The notes under the pieces are model-generated. The model saw nothing but the letters and a program-made list of their open reading frames with translations, was not told the DNA's origin and did not search any database. A DNA stretch of 64,000 bases, taken from positions 25,248,028-25,312,027 of the forward strand of contig CM042966.1 of NCBI GenBank assembly GCA_023678885.1, in the 5' to 3' direction. Below are positions 46,900 through 58,173 of the stretch, in pieces. The stretch's first letter is position 1; the number at the start of each line of letters is the position of its first letter. This stretch comes from Pogostemon cablin. Taxonomy: Eukaryota > Streptophyta > Magnoliopsida > Lamiales > Lamiaceae. A program made the position numbers and the translations under genes.

Positions 46900-47966
46900 A
46901 ATATCTTATAAACCCTAAATTGTTTATTCATTTTTAAACACAATTCATGAGTTATGCACACTCCTGATGATCAAATGAATGTAAATATTGAGCAAATTGA
47001 TATGAATATGGAAAAAGATGAAGAAAATATTAATATGGAGAAAGATAACCAAACAGACTTTATCGATGTGAGTTAAATTGTCTTGTCAAGTTAATTTTAT
47101 CGGTATTTGATGTGCATCTCAGCTTAATTGGAACTTTTATCAATCCTACCACGCATGATTAAAAAAAAAAAAACAGCTCACACAAAGAATAATATTTTTG
47201 CAGTCGATTAAAAAACAAACAAAAAGGATCTTTATCATAGAATTTCTTTCAAAACTTGACTATATTGCTTTCAATTCGTCAAGCATCTCTTGTGCAACTC
47301 CTAGTTAACATATCACATCATGTTTTCATTTACGGAATTTAATAACATCCCAGAATAAAGTGGCCAATTGTGAAGTCATGATATAGTCATCTAAAATAAT
47401 TTCATGGAACCAAGCTGGCAGTGGGGATATAGTCATTTCTATATATTTAGATCTTTTACAAAATTCTATTAAATATCTACAGTAAATTAAAAGATTACAA
47501 AGATAACATATCAAAGTTTTTAGTATGCATATTTTATTCCATGACATCAAGTTCAAACTAGTTAATGCTGATTCTGTTTTACAATAAATGAGTATTAGAT
47601 TCAAATCAAATAGATTGGATCATTTGAGAAACTTTTATGTTAGGAGATGGCATACGATCAAACTAGCATCCATGGGAGCAGACCAGAGACCATTCACCAA
47701 AACTTGGTGCAGTACATTATTTGGGTTACAGTAGTTCATTAAAAAGCTTTCAATCTACAGTCTCATGCTCTCAAAGCAATATAACGATTCATTTCTAACA
47801 CACAAGCCAAGTCAACACAAGTCAAATTGATTCGAGAGAAAAATCAAATGATTAATTAGAGATCGTAACCAGTTTACAAATTCTTCATATTAAATCATAT
47901 TGGATTATCTTTGTACGTCTTTTGTGTTTATTTTATTATAAATACAAAATTTTGCTGTTGCAAATC
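46900..47966. other. Possible 5' LTR area of a gypsy fragment
   Basis: No gene. 46955-47075 gives a short acidic Asn/Met-rich open stretch (NMEKDEEN-like) of unknown origin. The part before 47967 ends in TTTTATTATAAATACAAAAT, plausible LTR promoter sequence, but the LTR start is not visible. Confidence 0.35.
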
Positions 47967-47985
47967 TTGGCACGCCTAGTGAGAC
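47967..47985 (+). promoter_or_regulatory. Possible gypsy primer-binding site
   Basis: TTGGCACGCCTAGTGAGAC resembles the TTGGCACGCCCAGTGGGAC that follows the LTR in several plant Ty3/gypsy elements, and it lies 130 bp before the gag fragment. Confidence 0.5.
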
Positions 47986-48096
47986 CGTCTCTACCTCTCA
48001 TCTCTTCTTTTCAAAAGCTCAAAGATACAAAGTATTACTCCTCTTAGAATTATAATAAGAAGGCCTTCTACCTTAAAGCCTTCAAAGCCACAAATT

Positions 48097-48570
48097 GTGA
48101 AGATTCACATGGTAACTCCACTCAAGATTGCAATACAAAGGCCTACTGCTTCAAAGCCTTCAGAGTTGCACATTAAAAAGGTTGAAGTCATTTCAAAAAG
48201 TATGTTTGAAGCCTCCTTAGAGACAAACTATGTGGTTGGGATTACTCTCAATAAGTCATTGCATGGCGACAAAGATGGTGAAGGTGACTCTGATAGCTCA
48301 ACTCTTCGTTCAACACCAAGCTCGCCATCTGCCTCAACTGCAGTTGCAGTGATAACAACAAATTAATGTTATAACCATTAAGGAACAACTTGCAAGTATG
48401 ATGAGAACCATTGAAGGACTCGCCAAGCACATGGAAGCTCAAGACTTAAAGATCTCCGAACTTATGAAGAAAATGGAGAATGTGGAGACAAGTCGTGCAA
48501 ATAGAAAATAAGTTGATATTGAGCATGAAGAGGAGGACTCCGCAAAATATTTGTTTGAAGAGAAGCCATG
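48097..48570 (+). pseudogene. gag: Ty3/gypsy gag N-terminal fragment
   Basis: 48097-48366 open with KPSELHIKKVEVISK and a Ser/Thr-rich tail. After a frame change at about 48362, NVITIKEQLASMMRTIEGLA and MEAQDLKISELMKKMENVE follow, ending TAA. This IEEQLA..TKAIEGL...L..KMENV pattern is the N-terminal coiled segment of gag in plant gypsy elements. Nothing of pol follows. Confidence 0.7.
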
Positions 48571-51500
48571 AAACGACCCGATTTATCATTAAAATATAAA
48601 TAATCTTTTAAGAGAAATTTTTAGATCCAATAAGAATTAATTAAAAGAGACTGACAAATTTTATTAAAATATAACATTGTTTGCAACGAAATTAAATTAA
48701 AAGAACAACAATTAAAAATGAATTGTATTTCATAGCGTAGTTGAAATGAGAACTTTATTTGAGAAATAAAATAATCTTTCAATTGAATATTAAACACTTT
48801 ATTTCAAGTAAAAATAAATAATGAAAGGATTTTCATTAAATTAAATTATTTCCCATGAAATATAAATAAATAGGAAGCTTTGACTATTGAATAATTATAA
48901 AACAGTTCATCACTTTAAACATATTAATGAATGTTAAGAATTGGATAATAAACCCAAAGAAATACCAATTAATTATTTTATTACCCATCACTTCTCTCTG
49001 TACTCCATCTCCTTAATCTTTAAAATATTTAAATGATGGGATGAGCAAAATCACAGCTCAGTGAGAAAATATTTGTCTACCGTATACAACTCATGTATAA
49101 ACATCAATAAATCACAACTAACACATATAACCTTTCTGTGAACATGTCTTTAAAATATTTAAAAATCCAACACCTGAAAGTGCCCTAACTTAAATAAATG
49201 TACTATCATGGCGGGCCTTTCAAGAACCTTTTACATTCCAAGTATTCCCGAGGACCTTTTCATCAGTCCCGGACCCATATCACAGTCCCTGACTACATGT
49301 CTGTGAACAGTATTACGAATATTATGTCTTTGATTGCAAGCAATACTTATCAACGTAAACACATAAGCACATACAATATACAAAGTTTAGATTTTCCCAC
49401 CTGGAATGAATGTCGATGATGAATGGATGCACTTGAATGCGGATGATAAATCCGTGTCTTGTAATAACTTTCATCTATTATAAAACTATACTTATCTCAG
49501 ATTAATATGCAAACTTAAAATATGAATAATATAATAGACTTGAATCGTTAGAATATAGTGGAAGTGATACTTCAATATTTGAAATAAGAGAGATTAATAT
49601 AATTTACAATGAATGATTTTATTAAATATCAATGTATAGATAATTTATGACTAATAAAATAAAAATAAATTCAGTCCGAAATTTAAAATACTTGTAATAT
49701 TTTGTGATTGGAAGAACATATCCAAATTTAATAATATAATAAGGTGTGCAACTATATATTTTGGGTTTTCAAAGTGATTTTAGTAAAAGCTTAAATTTCT
49801 CATATGCACTAATAATAATTGAGTGAGGCTTGCGTGCGCCAGGCACACGGGAACACATTCCGTGCGCCTTTAGAAATTTAGTATTATGGGTAAGGGTACA
49901 TTGCTTTAGTCTAAAGGGTATGCACTTTAATTAATAAAAGATACACCATTTTGTTCTAAAGGGTATACACTTTTTATTAATTTTTTTCTTTAGAAAATAA
50001 AGGGTACACATTTTTATACTAAAGGGCATACAATTTACCACAAAATTCTAAAGACACACGGAGTGTTATTCATGCGCCCAGATAGACACAATAATTTTCT
50101 TTAGAAAATAAAGGGTACACATTTTTATACTGAAGGGTATACAATTTACCACAAAATTCTAAAGGTGTTATTCATGCGCCCAGATACACACGATAATTTT
50201 CTTTAGAAAATAAAGGGTACACATCTGTATACTAAAGGGTATACAATTTAACACAAAATTCTAAAGGCGCACGGAATGTGGTCCGTGCGCCCAAGTTCAC
50301 AGGAGTTTTTGCCATAATAATTTAATATATTTAAATTTAAATGATGAATATGAAATATACTAAATATAATAATATATAGCTTATCCGAAAATTATGATTT
50401 TTATGGATTAGTAAATATGATTTTCATATTTTAAAAGATTAAGATAAGATATTCTTGAAACAATTTAAGCAATAAAAAAATATTTAAAATAAATATTATA
50501 TAACACCTATGAACGTGAAAATTAAACAATAGACTAAAAACTTAAAATATATGATATATATAAGAATCAAAATATTTGGAGTACATAAAATATTTATTTC
50601 ATATTTTCTAATAAGAAAATAAAAGCTGATGCGAATCATATATTACTATAATATAAAACTAATATAAAATCATACATCTTCTCAAAATTACTATAAATAT
50701 TATGAACTTAAAATTATGTAAAGTATGACATATAATAAAATTATAATAATTTGAGGTCATTAAAAGAGTTTTGAGATAGTAAAAATAAAAACAGGTTACA
50801 TAACAGTTAATGCACAAAAATCAGTATAAATATAATTTAAAATTATTTATTCATTTCTTGTACATCTTAAAACTTGTAATGTAAAACATATAAAAATATA
50901 ATAATATTTGAAGATCTCTGAATATTTTATTTGTAATTTTAAATCATTAGTAAGTTCATGATCTAAACTGAATGTACTAATATTATAAAATTCGTATTAA
51001 ATAATAGGGTACTCCAAACAATATGAAATTATTACAGAACCAAAACACCATAAAATATGACATATACAAAAAAAAAAAAGGATTTTTAGAGATCTTTAAA
51101 TATATTCTTATAATTTTTAAATAGAAAACTAAACATATTTGACAGAAAAATAATATGAAATAATGTAATTATCTTTTCGGTATGAAATTTTTACAGAACA
51201 TCAAAACATTTATGATTCATAATATATTCAAAATTCAAATCATTTGGAAAGGTATAACTATATAATTTAAATTTTCTAATCAAGTATCTATAAATTTTCA
51301 GATTTTGCAGACATAAGTGTAAAATTTGTATAAAATAAAGAACAACTTCAAAAATCATAAAATTTTAAATATGACTCTAAAACTAAATGTTAAACAACTT
51401 ACTAAAATTTCGTAGCTATTAAAAATAAATAGATACAACTTTGAAATTTTAGAAATGGATTACCTTAAATGTGTAAATATGTTTGAATTCTAAAAACCTC

Positions 51501-51700
51501 ATTTCCACGAATGATTGTTGATTGAAATAATTTGGTTTTGTAGCTATATTTTGAACAGGAGAGAGATAGAGAAAAGTTTATTTCTATTCTTTCTTTAATT
51601 CTTAAACCCTAAATGTTAGGGCGATGGAGATAAATAAATTTTAAAAAGAACGGATACTCTTGCAGATTCATATAAAATAAAATTTATAACAATCAAATAT
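48569..51700. other. AT-rich region, possible LTR start, with an inserted MITE
   Basis: TGAAACGACCCGATTT at 48569 resembles the TGTAACGACCC start of many plant gypsy LTRs, and 49000-49300 (CACAGCTCAGTGAG, CCCGAGGACC) has LTR-like character. No opposite end or sister LTR is seen. The MITE at 49821-50313 is inserted. 50320-51600 is plain AT-rich sequence. Confidence 0.35.
49821..50313 (+). mobile_element. GTGCGCC-type MITE, copy B (9-bp target duplication)
   Basis: Starts GAGTGAGGCTTGCGTGCGCC and ends CACAGGAGTTTTTGCC; ATAATAATT flanks both sides (49812-49820, 50314-50322). It has one more internal AAAGGGTACACATTTTTATA unit than copy A. Otherwise very similar to it. Confidence 0.85.
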
Positions 51701-51702
51701 AC

Positions 51703-51930
51703 TCTTCCTCCCACCTTAATGTTATTGTAGATATAGAGTTTAATAAAAAAAATAGTTTTTAATGAATTTTATTAATTTTTAGAGGGTAATGTAGTCTCAT
51801 TAGGTAATAAATTGTAAAATATGTTATGTATTGGGTAAGAGTGATAAATTTATAATTAAAATATACTTTTAAGATTGAAAACTGATGTGATTTTTTTTAT
51901 TTCTTGGTAAAATTTAATATGAAATAAACG
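51703..51930. mobile_element. Possible decayed Stowaway-like MITE
   Basis: TACTCTTCCTCCCACCTTAA at the left end and TTTTTAGAGGGTAATGTAGT inside, as in 28507-28772. Right end not clear. Confidence 0.35.
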
Positions 51931-52197
51931 AAAATAAAAAGTGTAAAATTTAATGTATAAACTATAGAGTATTATTCTCTACCTTTTACTACAAATTACC
52001 TCAGATCAAGAATCATGAGCTTGTATTGTTCATTTATTTAGGATTTAATTAGTTTAAAGGGGTTATTTAAATGCACACCTTTCTTTATATAACAACACTC
52101 CAGTTTAAGTTATTGAGTGGGTCTCTTGTGCGTTCCGACACACGAATTTAAATTCGTGCCCCTTTGCAATTTCCATACCCCTTTACAATTTAAACTC

Positions 52198-52398
52198 CCT
52201 AGCAATATATAGGTTTAAATAGAATAGGGAGGGGAAGAGTTGTGTTCACATGAAGACACGGACCGTGTACCCTTGTTCCCGAGGGCGCATGAACTTTTGC
52301 CTAGCAATACATAAGTTTAAATAGAATATGGAGGGGAAGAGTTGTGTTCACATGGAGACACGGACCGTGTCCCGGGGGCGCATGAGCTTTTGCCTAAG
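52198..52398. repeat. Tandem pair of a ~100-bp GTTTTTGCC-type piece
   Basis: AGAGTTGTGTTCACATGRAG, ACACGGACCGTG and GGGCGCATGARCTTTTGCC occur twice, each preceded by AGCAATAYATARGTTTAAAT. The ends resemble the GTGCGCC MITE family. Confidence 0.7.
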
Positions 52399-52631
52399 TT
52401 ATTTGATCGTTTTATATATTTCGATGTATTTCTTATCAAAGCATTTAAAGTCATTATAATTTGTATTCTTTAAATAATTAATTAATTAGTTCTTTTATAT
52501 GCATTCCATGCTATCATGTTAAAATTAATATTTCTATTAGAGCTTTTTTTTTTTGTCGTTGAGATCAACTTTAGATAAATAAATATTTTATTTTTAATTA
52601 GTTATATCACTTTTTACCCCAAAAAAAACGG

Positions 52632-52872
52632 TTTTTAAGAATAGAATACCAACAAATTTATTCTGTTTTTACTAACGGAATAAAATTCATTACTATTTAC
52701 CAACAGAATTAATATATAAATTACCAACATAATTTAATTTTTATTGCTAAAATTCACTAATCATCACTTACTAACGTATTCGTTTGTAAACCAATTTAAC
52801 AATAAAATTAAGATTTTTATTAACGGAATATTCTATTAGTAAAAAATAGTTTGTTTTATTTTTTGCAATGGT
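52632..52872 (+). mobile_element. Truncated CACTA-type MITE
   Basis: AATAGAATACCAACAAATTT through ACGGAATATTCTATTAGT and AATAGTTTGTTTTATTTTTT correspond to the right two thirds of 41516-41852, much decayed. Confidence 0.5.
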
Positions 52873-53094
52873 TGACCCATTATTAAACTATGATTATAAT
52901 ATATAAGTAAAATATGTTTATTGATAAATACAATATGTATATGTAGCAAATCACATTATAACACTCCAAAATCATACTTAATGCATAATAAATCTACTTT
53001 ACCTATATAATAATTACATTTTAACAAGTTTCATAATCTGTCCTATATAAGCAATTCGTATAAGAGATTTTTTCTTAATTATATTTTACTATCT

Positions 53095-53215
53095 CAGCAA
53101 TGGTTGGGGGATTTGCTTTTGAAGCTAAACTCTCGCAACCGCTTGCATGGCAATTGAGCTTGCTTTTGAAAAGGGATGGCACTCCACTCCCTTTAGATTA
53201 AGACAGATTCCATGT
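53095..53215 (+). pseudogene. Small RNase H-like (RVT_3) remnant
   Basis: In shifting frames it reads GFAFEAK, then AIELAFEKGWHST, a typical piece of the RNase H-like domain at the end of plant LINEs. Highly decayed. Confidence 0.45.
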
Positions 53216-53370
53216 ATGTGGATTGTGGTGTATGGCATCTCTTCATCTTTTATCTTTATCACTACTGTAACTTTTCATTTCTCATTTTAATGCATCGCTT
53301 ATTTGTTATTTTTCACTTTTTAAGTGATAGTACGTGATAAATTTACTTTTTAAATTACTCCTCGTCCAAT

Positions 53371-53800
53371 ATGCAACATGGTTGGCAATCCCTTAAAGGC
53401 GATTCTATCAAAATCAACACAGATGCCTCTATTTTGGGAAGCTTGAATACTGGCTTATGTGGGGTTTCTAGAGATCGTGGTGTTAGAATTATTTGGAGTT
53501 TTGTTGAGATGAGAAATGCATGCTACATAGTGGATGTTGGTGAAGCTCTTGCCGCTCAAAAGGAGTTAGAGATTGCCTACGAACAGAGAATGAAAAATGT
53601 CATTCTTGAAATAGATTCCCAAATCTTATTTCTAGTCCTTACAAAGCCAAGCCCGAACTTGTTTTACTTTGGTGGTATTATTGAAGAAATCATATCTTTT
53701 GACTTCAAATTCAAGCGTTTCTCCTTTTGTTGAGTGGATCTTCAGTCTAACTCAGTAGCACATAATCTTGCTTCTCCTGCCTTTTCAATTGGCTCCTTTT
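53371..53800 (+). pseudogene. LINE-type RNase H-like domain (RVT_3) fragment
   Basis: 120 codons open from 53371: KINTDASILGSLNTGLCGVS with the first Asp, DVGEALAAQKELEIA with the Glu, and VILEIDSQ with the next Asp. After TGA at 53731-53733 the frame continues SNSVAHNLASPA. This is the RVT_3 domain found at the C-terminus of L1-type LINEs and in related host genes. The usual poly(A) end is not clear; reverse transcriptase is absent. Could be a domesticated copy, but the stop before the last Asp argues for decay. Confidence 0.75.
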
Positions 53801-54059
53801 ATTTAGGTTCATCACTTCCGATATATATTATGAATGATGTTGTCAACGATTAGTCGATATATTAATGAATGCAATTTTATGTTTAAAAAAAAAAGTGCCT
53901 AAAGATTCAATAGTTATACACAGGATATAAAATTGATAAAAACATAAAGGCAAAGACTTCAATACAACCGTTTTTTTCATTAAATATGTAGGACCGGTTC
54001 TTTTAATTATGAATGGGTCAAATATTTAAAAATATGGATTTAACGTGTGAATTAGGAGT

Positions 54060-54500
54060 CAACAAATTCATCCTCCCTCCTCCTCGAACTCAACCCCAGA
54101 ATCCTCTGGCTCGCCTGCGATCGGAACTACTCCTCTGTCACCTACTGCGCCCCTTTCTGCCACTCCACCCTCTGCTCCACCGCCGGCGTCCATTACTGCC
54201 ACAAATGCACCGCCTCCCCCACCGTTGTCCCCACAACAACTCCTGCGCTGTCATCGCCCCCAACCCCTTCAACTCCAAGAACTTCATCGCTGAGCTCGCA
54301 GTAGATGTCGTCTCGATCCCATCTCTCGATCGCGGATTCATCTCCGGCGATGGATCCGCAGTTCGTGTTCGCCTACGCGCCGCGGTCTCTGCTTCAAGGT
54401 TCGCACCCACCAGGTATTCGAGGAATTGCAGCACTGGGCCGCACCCCTGTTTCCCTGCCTTTGCAGCTCGCTTCCCACTTTGGATTCCGAATGGGTAGAT
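54060..54500 (+). pseudogene. Captured fragment of a TAXI / basic 7S globulin-like protein
   Basis: In one frame LLLELNPRILWLACDRNYSS and YCAPFCHSTLC...HYCHKC. In a second NNSCAVIAPNPFNS and ELAVDVVSI. In a third FVFAYAPRSLLQG and GIAALGRTPVSLPLQLASHF. Together they follow the order of xylanase-inhibitor/7S-globulin-type aspartic-protease homologues: WxxC, Cys-rich loop, NPxN, SCAPxSLLQG, GMAGLGRTxxSLPxQ. Two or more frameshifts separate the parts. GC is much higher than the flanks. No membrane or signal segment remains. Confidence 0.82.
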
Positions 54501-54859
54501 AAAATCTGTAAATTGATGGATGAAGTAGATAAATATAATTGCACAAGTATTCGTTCTGAAACTTGTTCCACCCAACGCAAAAAGCCAGCGACATGGCAGC
54601 CCAAGCACTGTATTATGACTTTTATAATTATACATATCCCATCACTTTTGCTCAACTTTAAGATTCTAATTAAATTCACGACTTATTATTACCATTTACC
54701 AACAACGACTGGATAATAATACTATGATATGATATGCTATGCTTCATTGTGGTTTGGTTTCAAGGCAGATAGATTAACTTTTCATCAGTCTAAATGATTG
54801 TAAATCATAATCAGACAACATAATTTTACATTATTAAAAGAAGAGAAAATCAAATGAAA

Positions 54860-55245
54860 TCAAGAAAAAGTCTTCCACGCGTACCTAACTGCATGACGTC
54901 TCAACCACAACTGATACATGACCATATGGAAGGCATCCTTAGCTTCAGCTTTCTCCTTCCACACATCACACCAAATGCTTACTCGCCGCCACACCACACT
55001 CCCTCATCTTGGCATACTTTTCATCACTCAACCCACTCAGCAACTCTTTCACCCGCTTTGCTCCTCCACCTCCACCTTCCCCCCCCCGCCCACCACCAAA
55101 CCTATGTCAGACCAACATAAAATGTCCATCAACGGAAAGTCCTGAATCGAACGCCCCACAATCAACACGGGTACGCACTCACACGCCATCGTCTCCACTA
55201 TCCCAACCACCCAACCATCATCATACACAAACAAATAGAATTTAC
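54860..55245 (-). pseudogene. Captured fragment of a GT47 (exostosin-type) glycosyltransferase
   Basis: On the minus strand: VETMACECVPVLIVGRSIQD and PLMDILCWSDI, then after a frame change KELLSGLSDEKYAKMRECG, then AKDAFHMVMYQLWLRRHAVR. This follows the C-terminal order of plant GT47 proteins (EA...GCVPV, PF.DVL.W, L..I...Y..MR, FH.....WLRR). A run of eight G (C8 on plus near 55079) is one frameshift site. Not functional. Note the opposite strand to the neighbouring TAXI piece. Confidence 0.8.
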
Positions 55246-55359
55246 TCCACCATCATCAACATCAATACAATTGTAATTAGTTTAGATTTCATGGTGTCTG
55301 TTCAAGGGTTTTGCTAATCAAGATTGTTATTATTTGAAACAATGTTTTCCTACTATAAT

Positions 55360-55870
55360 TATAATGAACTGGGTTACTCTACATAAATATATGGATTACT
55401 TTTTTTAAGTAATTAGGTTACTCTTTGATTTGATAATCTATTTTTTTTTTAAAATGAAGTCATGCATATATTATGAATAATTAAATTGTATGTTTTCATC
55501 TTAATTGAGTTACTCTTTAAAAAAATTTAGGTTACTCTTTATCAAAATTTAGGTTACTCTTTGATTTAATACTCCAATTCTTTAAAAATGAAAGTATGTA
55601 TTCTGAAGAATTAACTTGTATGCTTTCATATTAATTGTGTTACTCTTTATAAATAATTAAGTTATTTAGTATAAAAAATTAGGTTACTCTTTAATTTTGA
55701 TATTCTAATTTTTTTAAAATGAACTCATGCATTGTGAAGAATTAAATTGTATGTTTTCATATTAATTTGGTTAATTTTTATAAGTAATTAGGTTACTCTT
55801 TATAAAGAATTAAGTTACTCTTTGGAATTTATTAGGTTACTCTTTATAATAAATTGGATTACTCTTAATT
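55360..55870. repeat. GGTTACTCTTT repeat array of copy 2
   Basis: At least eight AGGTTACTCTTT-like phrases, with TTTTTTAAAATGAASTCATG and AATTAAATTGTATGTTTTCA units between. Related to 44570-44963. Confidence 0.8.
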
Positions 55871-55959
55871 TGAAACTTCAATTTTTTAACAATAAAAAAA
55901 AATTATAATGAATTAATTGGATTACAAATTGAATATATAGATACTTGGAAAATGGCTCA

Positions 55960-56475
55960 ACATGATCTTTAGAATGTCTGGAAACACAGTGGGGTGCCTT
56001 CATAGATGAGGATACCCATGTAGAAGGAGGATTAGACACTTTCATCAATATACAGAAACTAGGATTGTCATGTGCTCCAACCTCATCCTCTCAAATCTCC
56101 AAACAGCTCCAAAGAGTCAACAAATGGATACCAATACTAGAATATCTCGATTTCTTAAGGCTTAAATCAAGCGATAGGCAAGGGACACCTGCTGATCTCC
56201 ATTTAACTACTCTTGAGAATAATACACATCTCTCTACTCTGTATTTGTGGTTGCTACATTTCCTCACAGTCTCACTGACATCACACTGTCAGCATCAGCC
56301 TTGGAGATTGACCCCATGGAATCCTTGGGAGCCCTTCCCAACCTCCGAATCCTTCGACTATTGGCTCACTCTCTCCTCCGTACTTCAATTACTATCTTAG
56401 ATTTCACCCCATAATTTTGGAGCTACTGAAACCAGAGCCCCTTGAAGACAAAATCTTTGACCAACTCCATTTCAG
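55960..56475 (+). pseudogene. Captured fragment of an NLR leucine-rich repeat region
   Basis: In the first frame VEGGLDTFINIQKLGLSC, KWIPILEYLDFLRLKS and LENNTHLSTLYL. After a frame change SLTDITLSASALEIDPMESL and GALPNLRILRLLAHS. These are LRR steps of the CC-NB-LRR (RPP8/RPP13-like) type. No NB-ARC is present and frameshifts break the run, so it is a captured or decayed piece of an immune receptor gene. Confidence 0.78.
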
Positions 56476-56489
56476 AGGTTTCCAATCTA

Positions 56490-56900
56490 TCGAACCCAGC
56501 CATTTTCTTTCTCGGATTTCTCGCCCAAGCTTGCTGGCTCATCATCAGTGCCACCATTCATCTCATGTTTTCTTTCACCAAAGATTGAGATAGACCTGGT
56601 AAGGATTTCTCTCACACACACACAACATTCAGTATAGGAAGTAATGGTAGGTTCCGACGAAGCAGAGGGCCTCGATTTCGATGGCGTCGTGTCCGACATT
56701 GAGTTCATGCTCGGTGAAGCTGTTCTCGCTGGACGGTGACGGGGCATGGATGACTTCGATGCGGCAGCTGGGGACATGGATCCGGGGGCGGAAAGGAGTG
56801 GTACGGTGCCGACAATGGAGATGGAGATAGAGTGGAGGTGGGCGGCGCCACAAGGGTAGCGGTAGGGAAGACGTGCGTGATTGTGCCATTAAAAGAGGAA
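56490..56900. other. GC-richer unassigned piece in copy 2
   Basis: Open in several frames on both strands (56487-56777, 56629-56889 and 56705-56938 minus; plus strand from ATG 56644 with GLDFDGVVSDIEFMLG, stop at about 56740). Likely another captured exon, source not recognised. Confidence 0.4.
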
Positions 56901-57044
56901 AAAAGGAAAGAGAGGTTTTCTGTAAGGATTTTTATCAAGATCCGATTTGGAAAAGGATATATTACTGTGAGGATTTGAGATTCGGTTCTACCAAATATTT
57001 GATAGGACCAGTCCTACTGTAATCTCTCTCAAATATAAAATAGA

Positions 57045-57436
57045 GAATGATGTTCATTAAATAGCCATCTCTTCTTTGGATAAAAGTAGTTAATTTATAA
57101 AATATTTAAGAAAATTAATAAGCTGGCATTCTTGTTAGTTGATGTATCGTATGTCTAGTCCAGCTCATTACCTTCGAAGTATACTAATTAGGTAAAACGG
57201 CACAAAAGTTGTCTTATTATGTTGTGAAATTACGAATCTGGCCTTCAAATTGGCCGACAAACATGTCAATTGTTTTATTCACTTTTTCCATATACAGATA
57301 TTTTTGTGTATTTTAAAATCATGATAAATTTTTTTTTATCTAAAGTTAATTAAACTTTTAATTATTTTAAAAGAGTTTAATTTTAATTTTTTTTTCACTT
57401 CACATTAATAAAGTTAAAAATGAGCCTAAATCCAAA
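57045..57436. other. Intergenic, no gene seen
   Basis: AT-rich; nothing recognised. Confidence 0.5.
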
Positions 57437-57855
57437 GGCAAAAACTTGTGTGTCCGTGCTTTCGTATGTCTTTAGAATTTTTTATTAAATTGTATATCCT
57501 TTAGTATAAAGATGTGTACCATTTATCTTACCAGACAAAAACTTGTGTGCTCCCGGGCGCACGGAAGCACACTCCTTGTGTCTTTAGAATTTTGTATTAA
57601 ATTATATACCCTTTAGTATAAAGATGTGTACCCTTTATTTTCTGAAGAAAAAAAAATATTAATGAAAAGTGTATACCTTTATAACAGAATGGTGTACCCT
57701 TATTAATTAAAGTGCATACCTTTTATAATAAAATCATTTACCCTTATCCATAATACTAAATTCTAAATTAAAGTGCATACCCTTTATAATAAAATCATTT
57801 ACCCTTATCCATAATACTAAATTCTAAAGGTGCACGACGTGCGCCCGGACGTCAA
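57437..57855 (-). mobile_element. GTGCGCC-type MITE, copy C (rearranged)
   Basis: Two starts in tandem: GGCAAAAACTTGTGTG at 57437 and GACAAAAACTTGTGTG at about 57533. The second is followed by the family body. The far end (GCGCCCGGACGTC) lacks the GCAAGCCTCACTC terminus, so the copy is incomplete. A 55-bp phrase (AAAGTGCATACCTTTTATAA, AAATCATTTACCCTTATCCA) is repeated at 57711 and 57771. Confidence 0.7.
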
Positions 57856-58173
57856 ATTAGAAAAAACTCTCAAACCCAATTTATTTATATTTAATTAAAA
57901 TAAAAGAAAGGGATCGAGCTCTTGAAGTATAATTAACTAATAAGCAATATCAACCCCATAAAAGTTAAATTATTTAATTATTCTTAAACTATTTGGAAGT
58001 AATTAATGGCAGGATTAGATTTTGAAATTATTAAATTACTGAACAAGAAATTTAAATTAGGAAGTGATTGTGTGAAAAAAAAAAATCAATTTATTTCTTA
58101 ATTATCTTCACACTACAAGTTTCTATCGTTTCATAATAATTTTCGCCAAAAAAATAAAAAATAATAATAATAA

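Larger units (their letters stand above)
53965..57035. mobile_element. Candidate gene-capturing (Pack-type) element, copy 2
   Basis: Left sequence GGCAAAGACT...TAGGACCGGTTC (53963-54003) and right sequence GAGATTCGGTTCTACC...GTCCTA (56979-57017) match copy 1 at 43325-46880. Inside: TAXI-type piece (+), GT47 piece (-), GGTTACTCTTT array, NLR-LRR piece (+), then a GC-rich unassigned piece. All are broken. No transposase is visible, so it would depend on another element. Confidence 0.6.
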
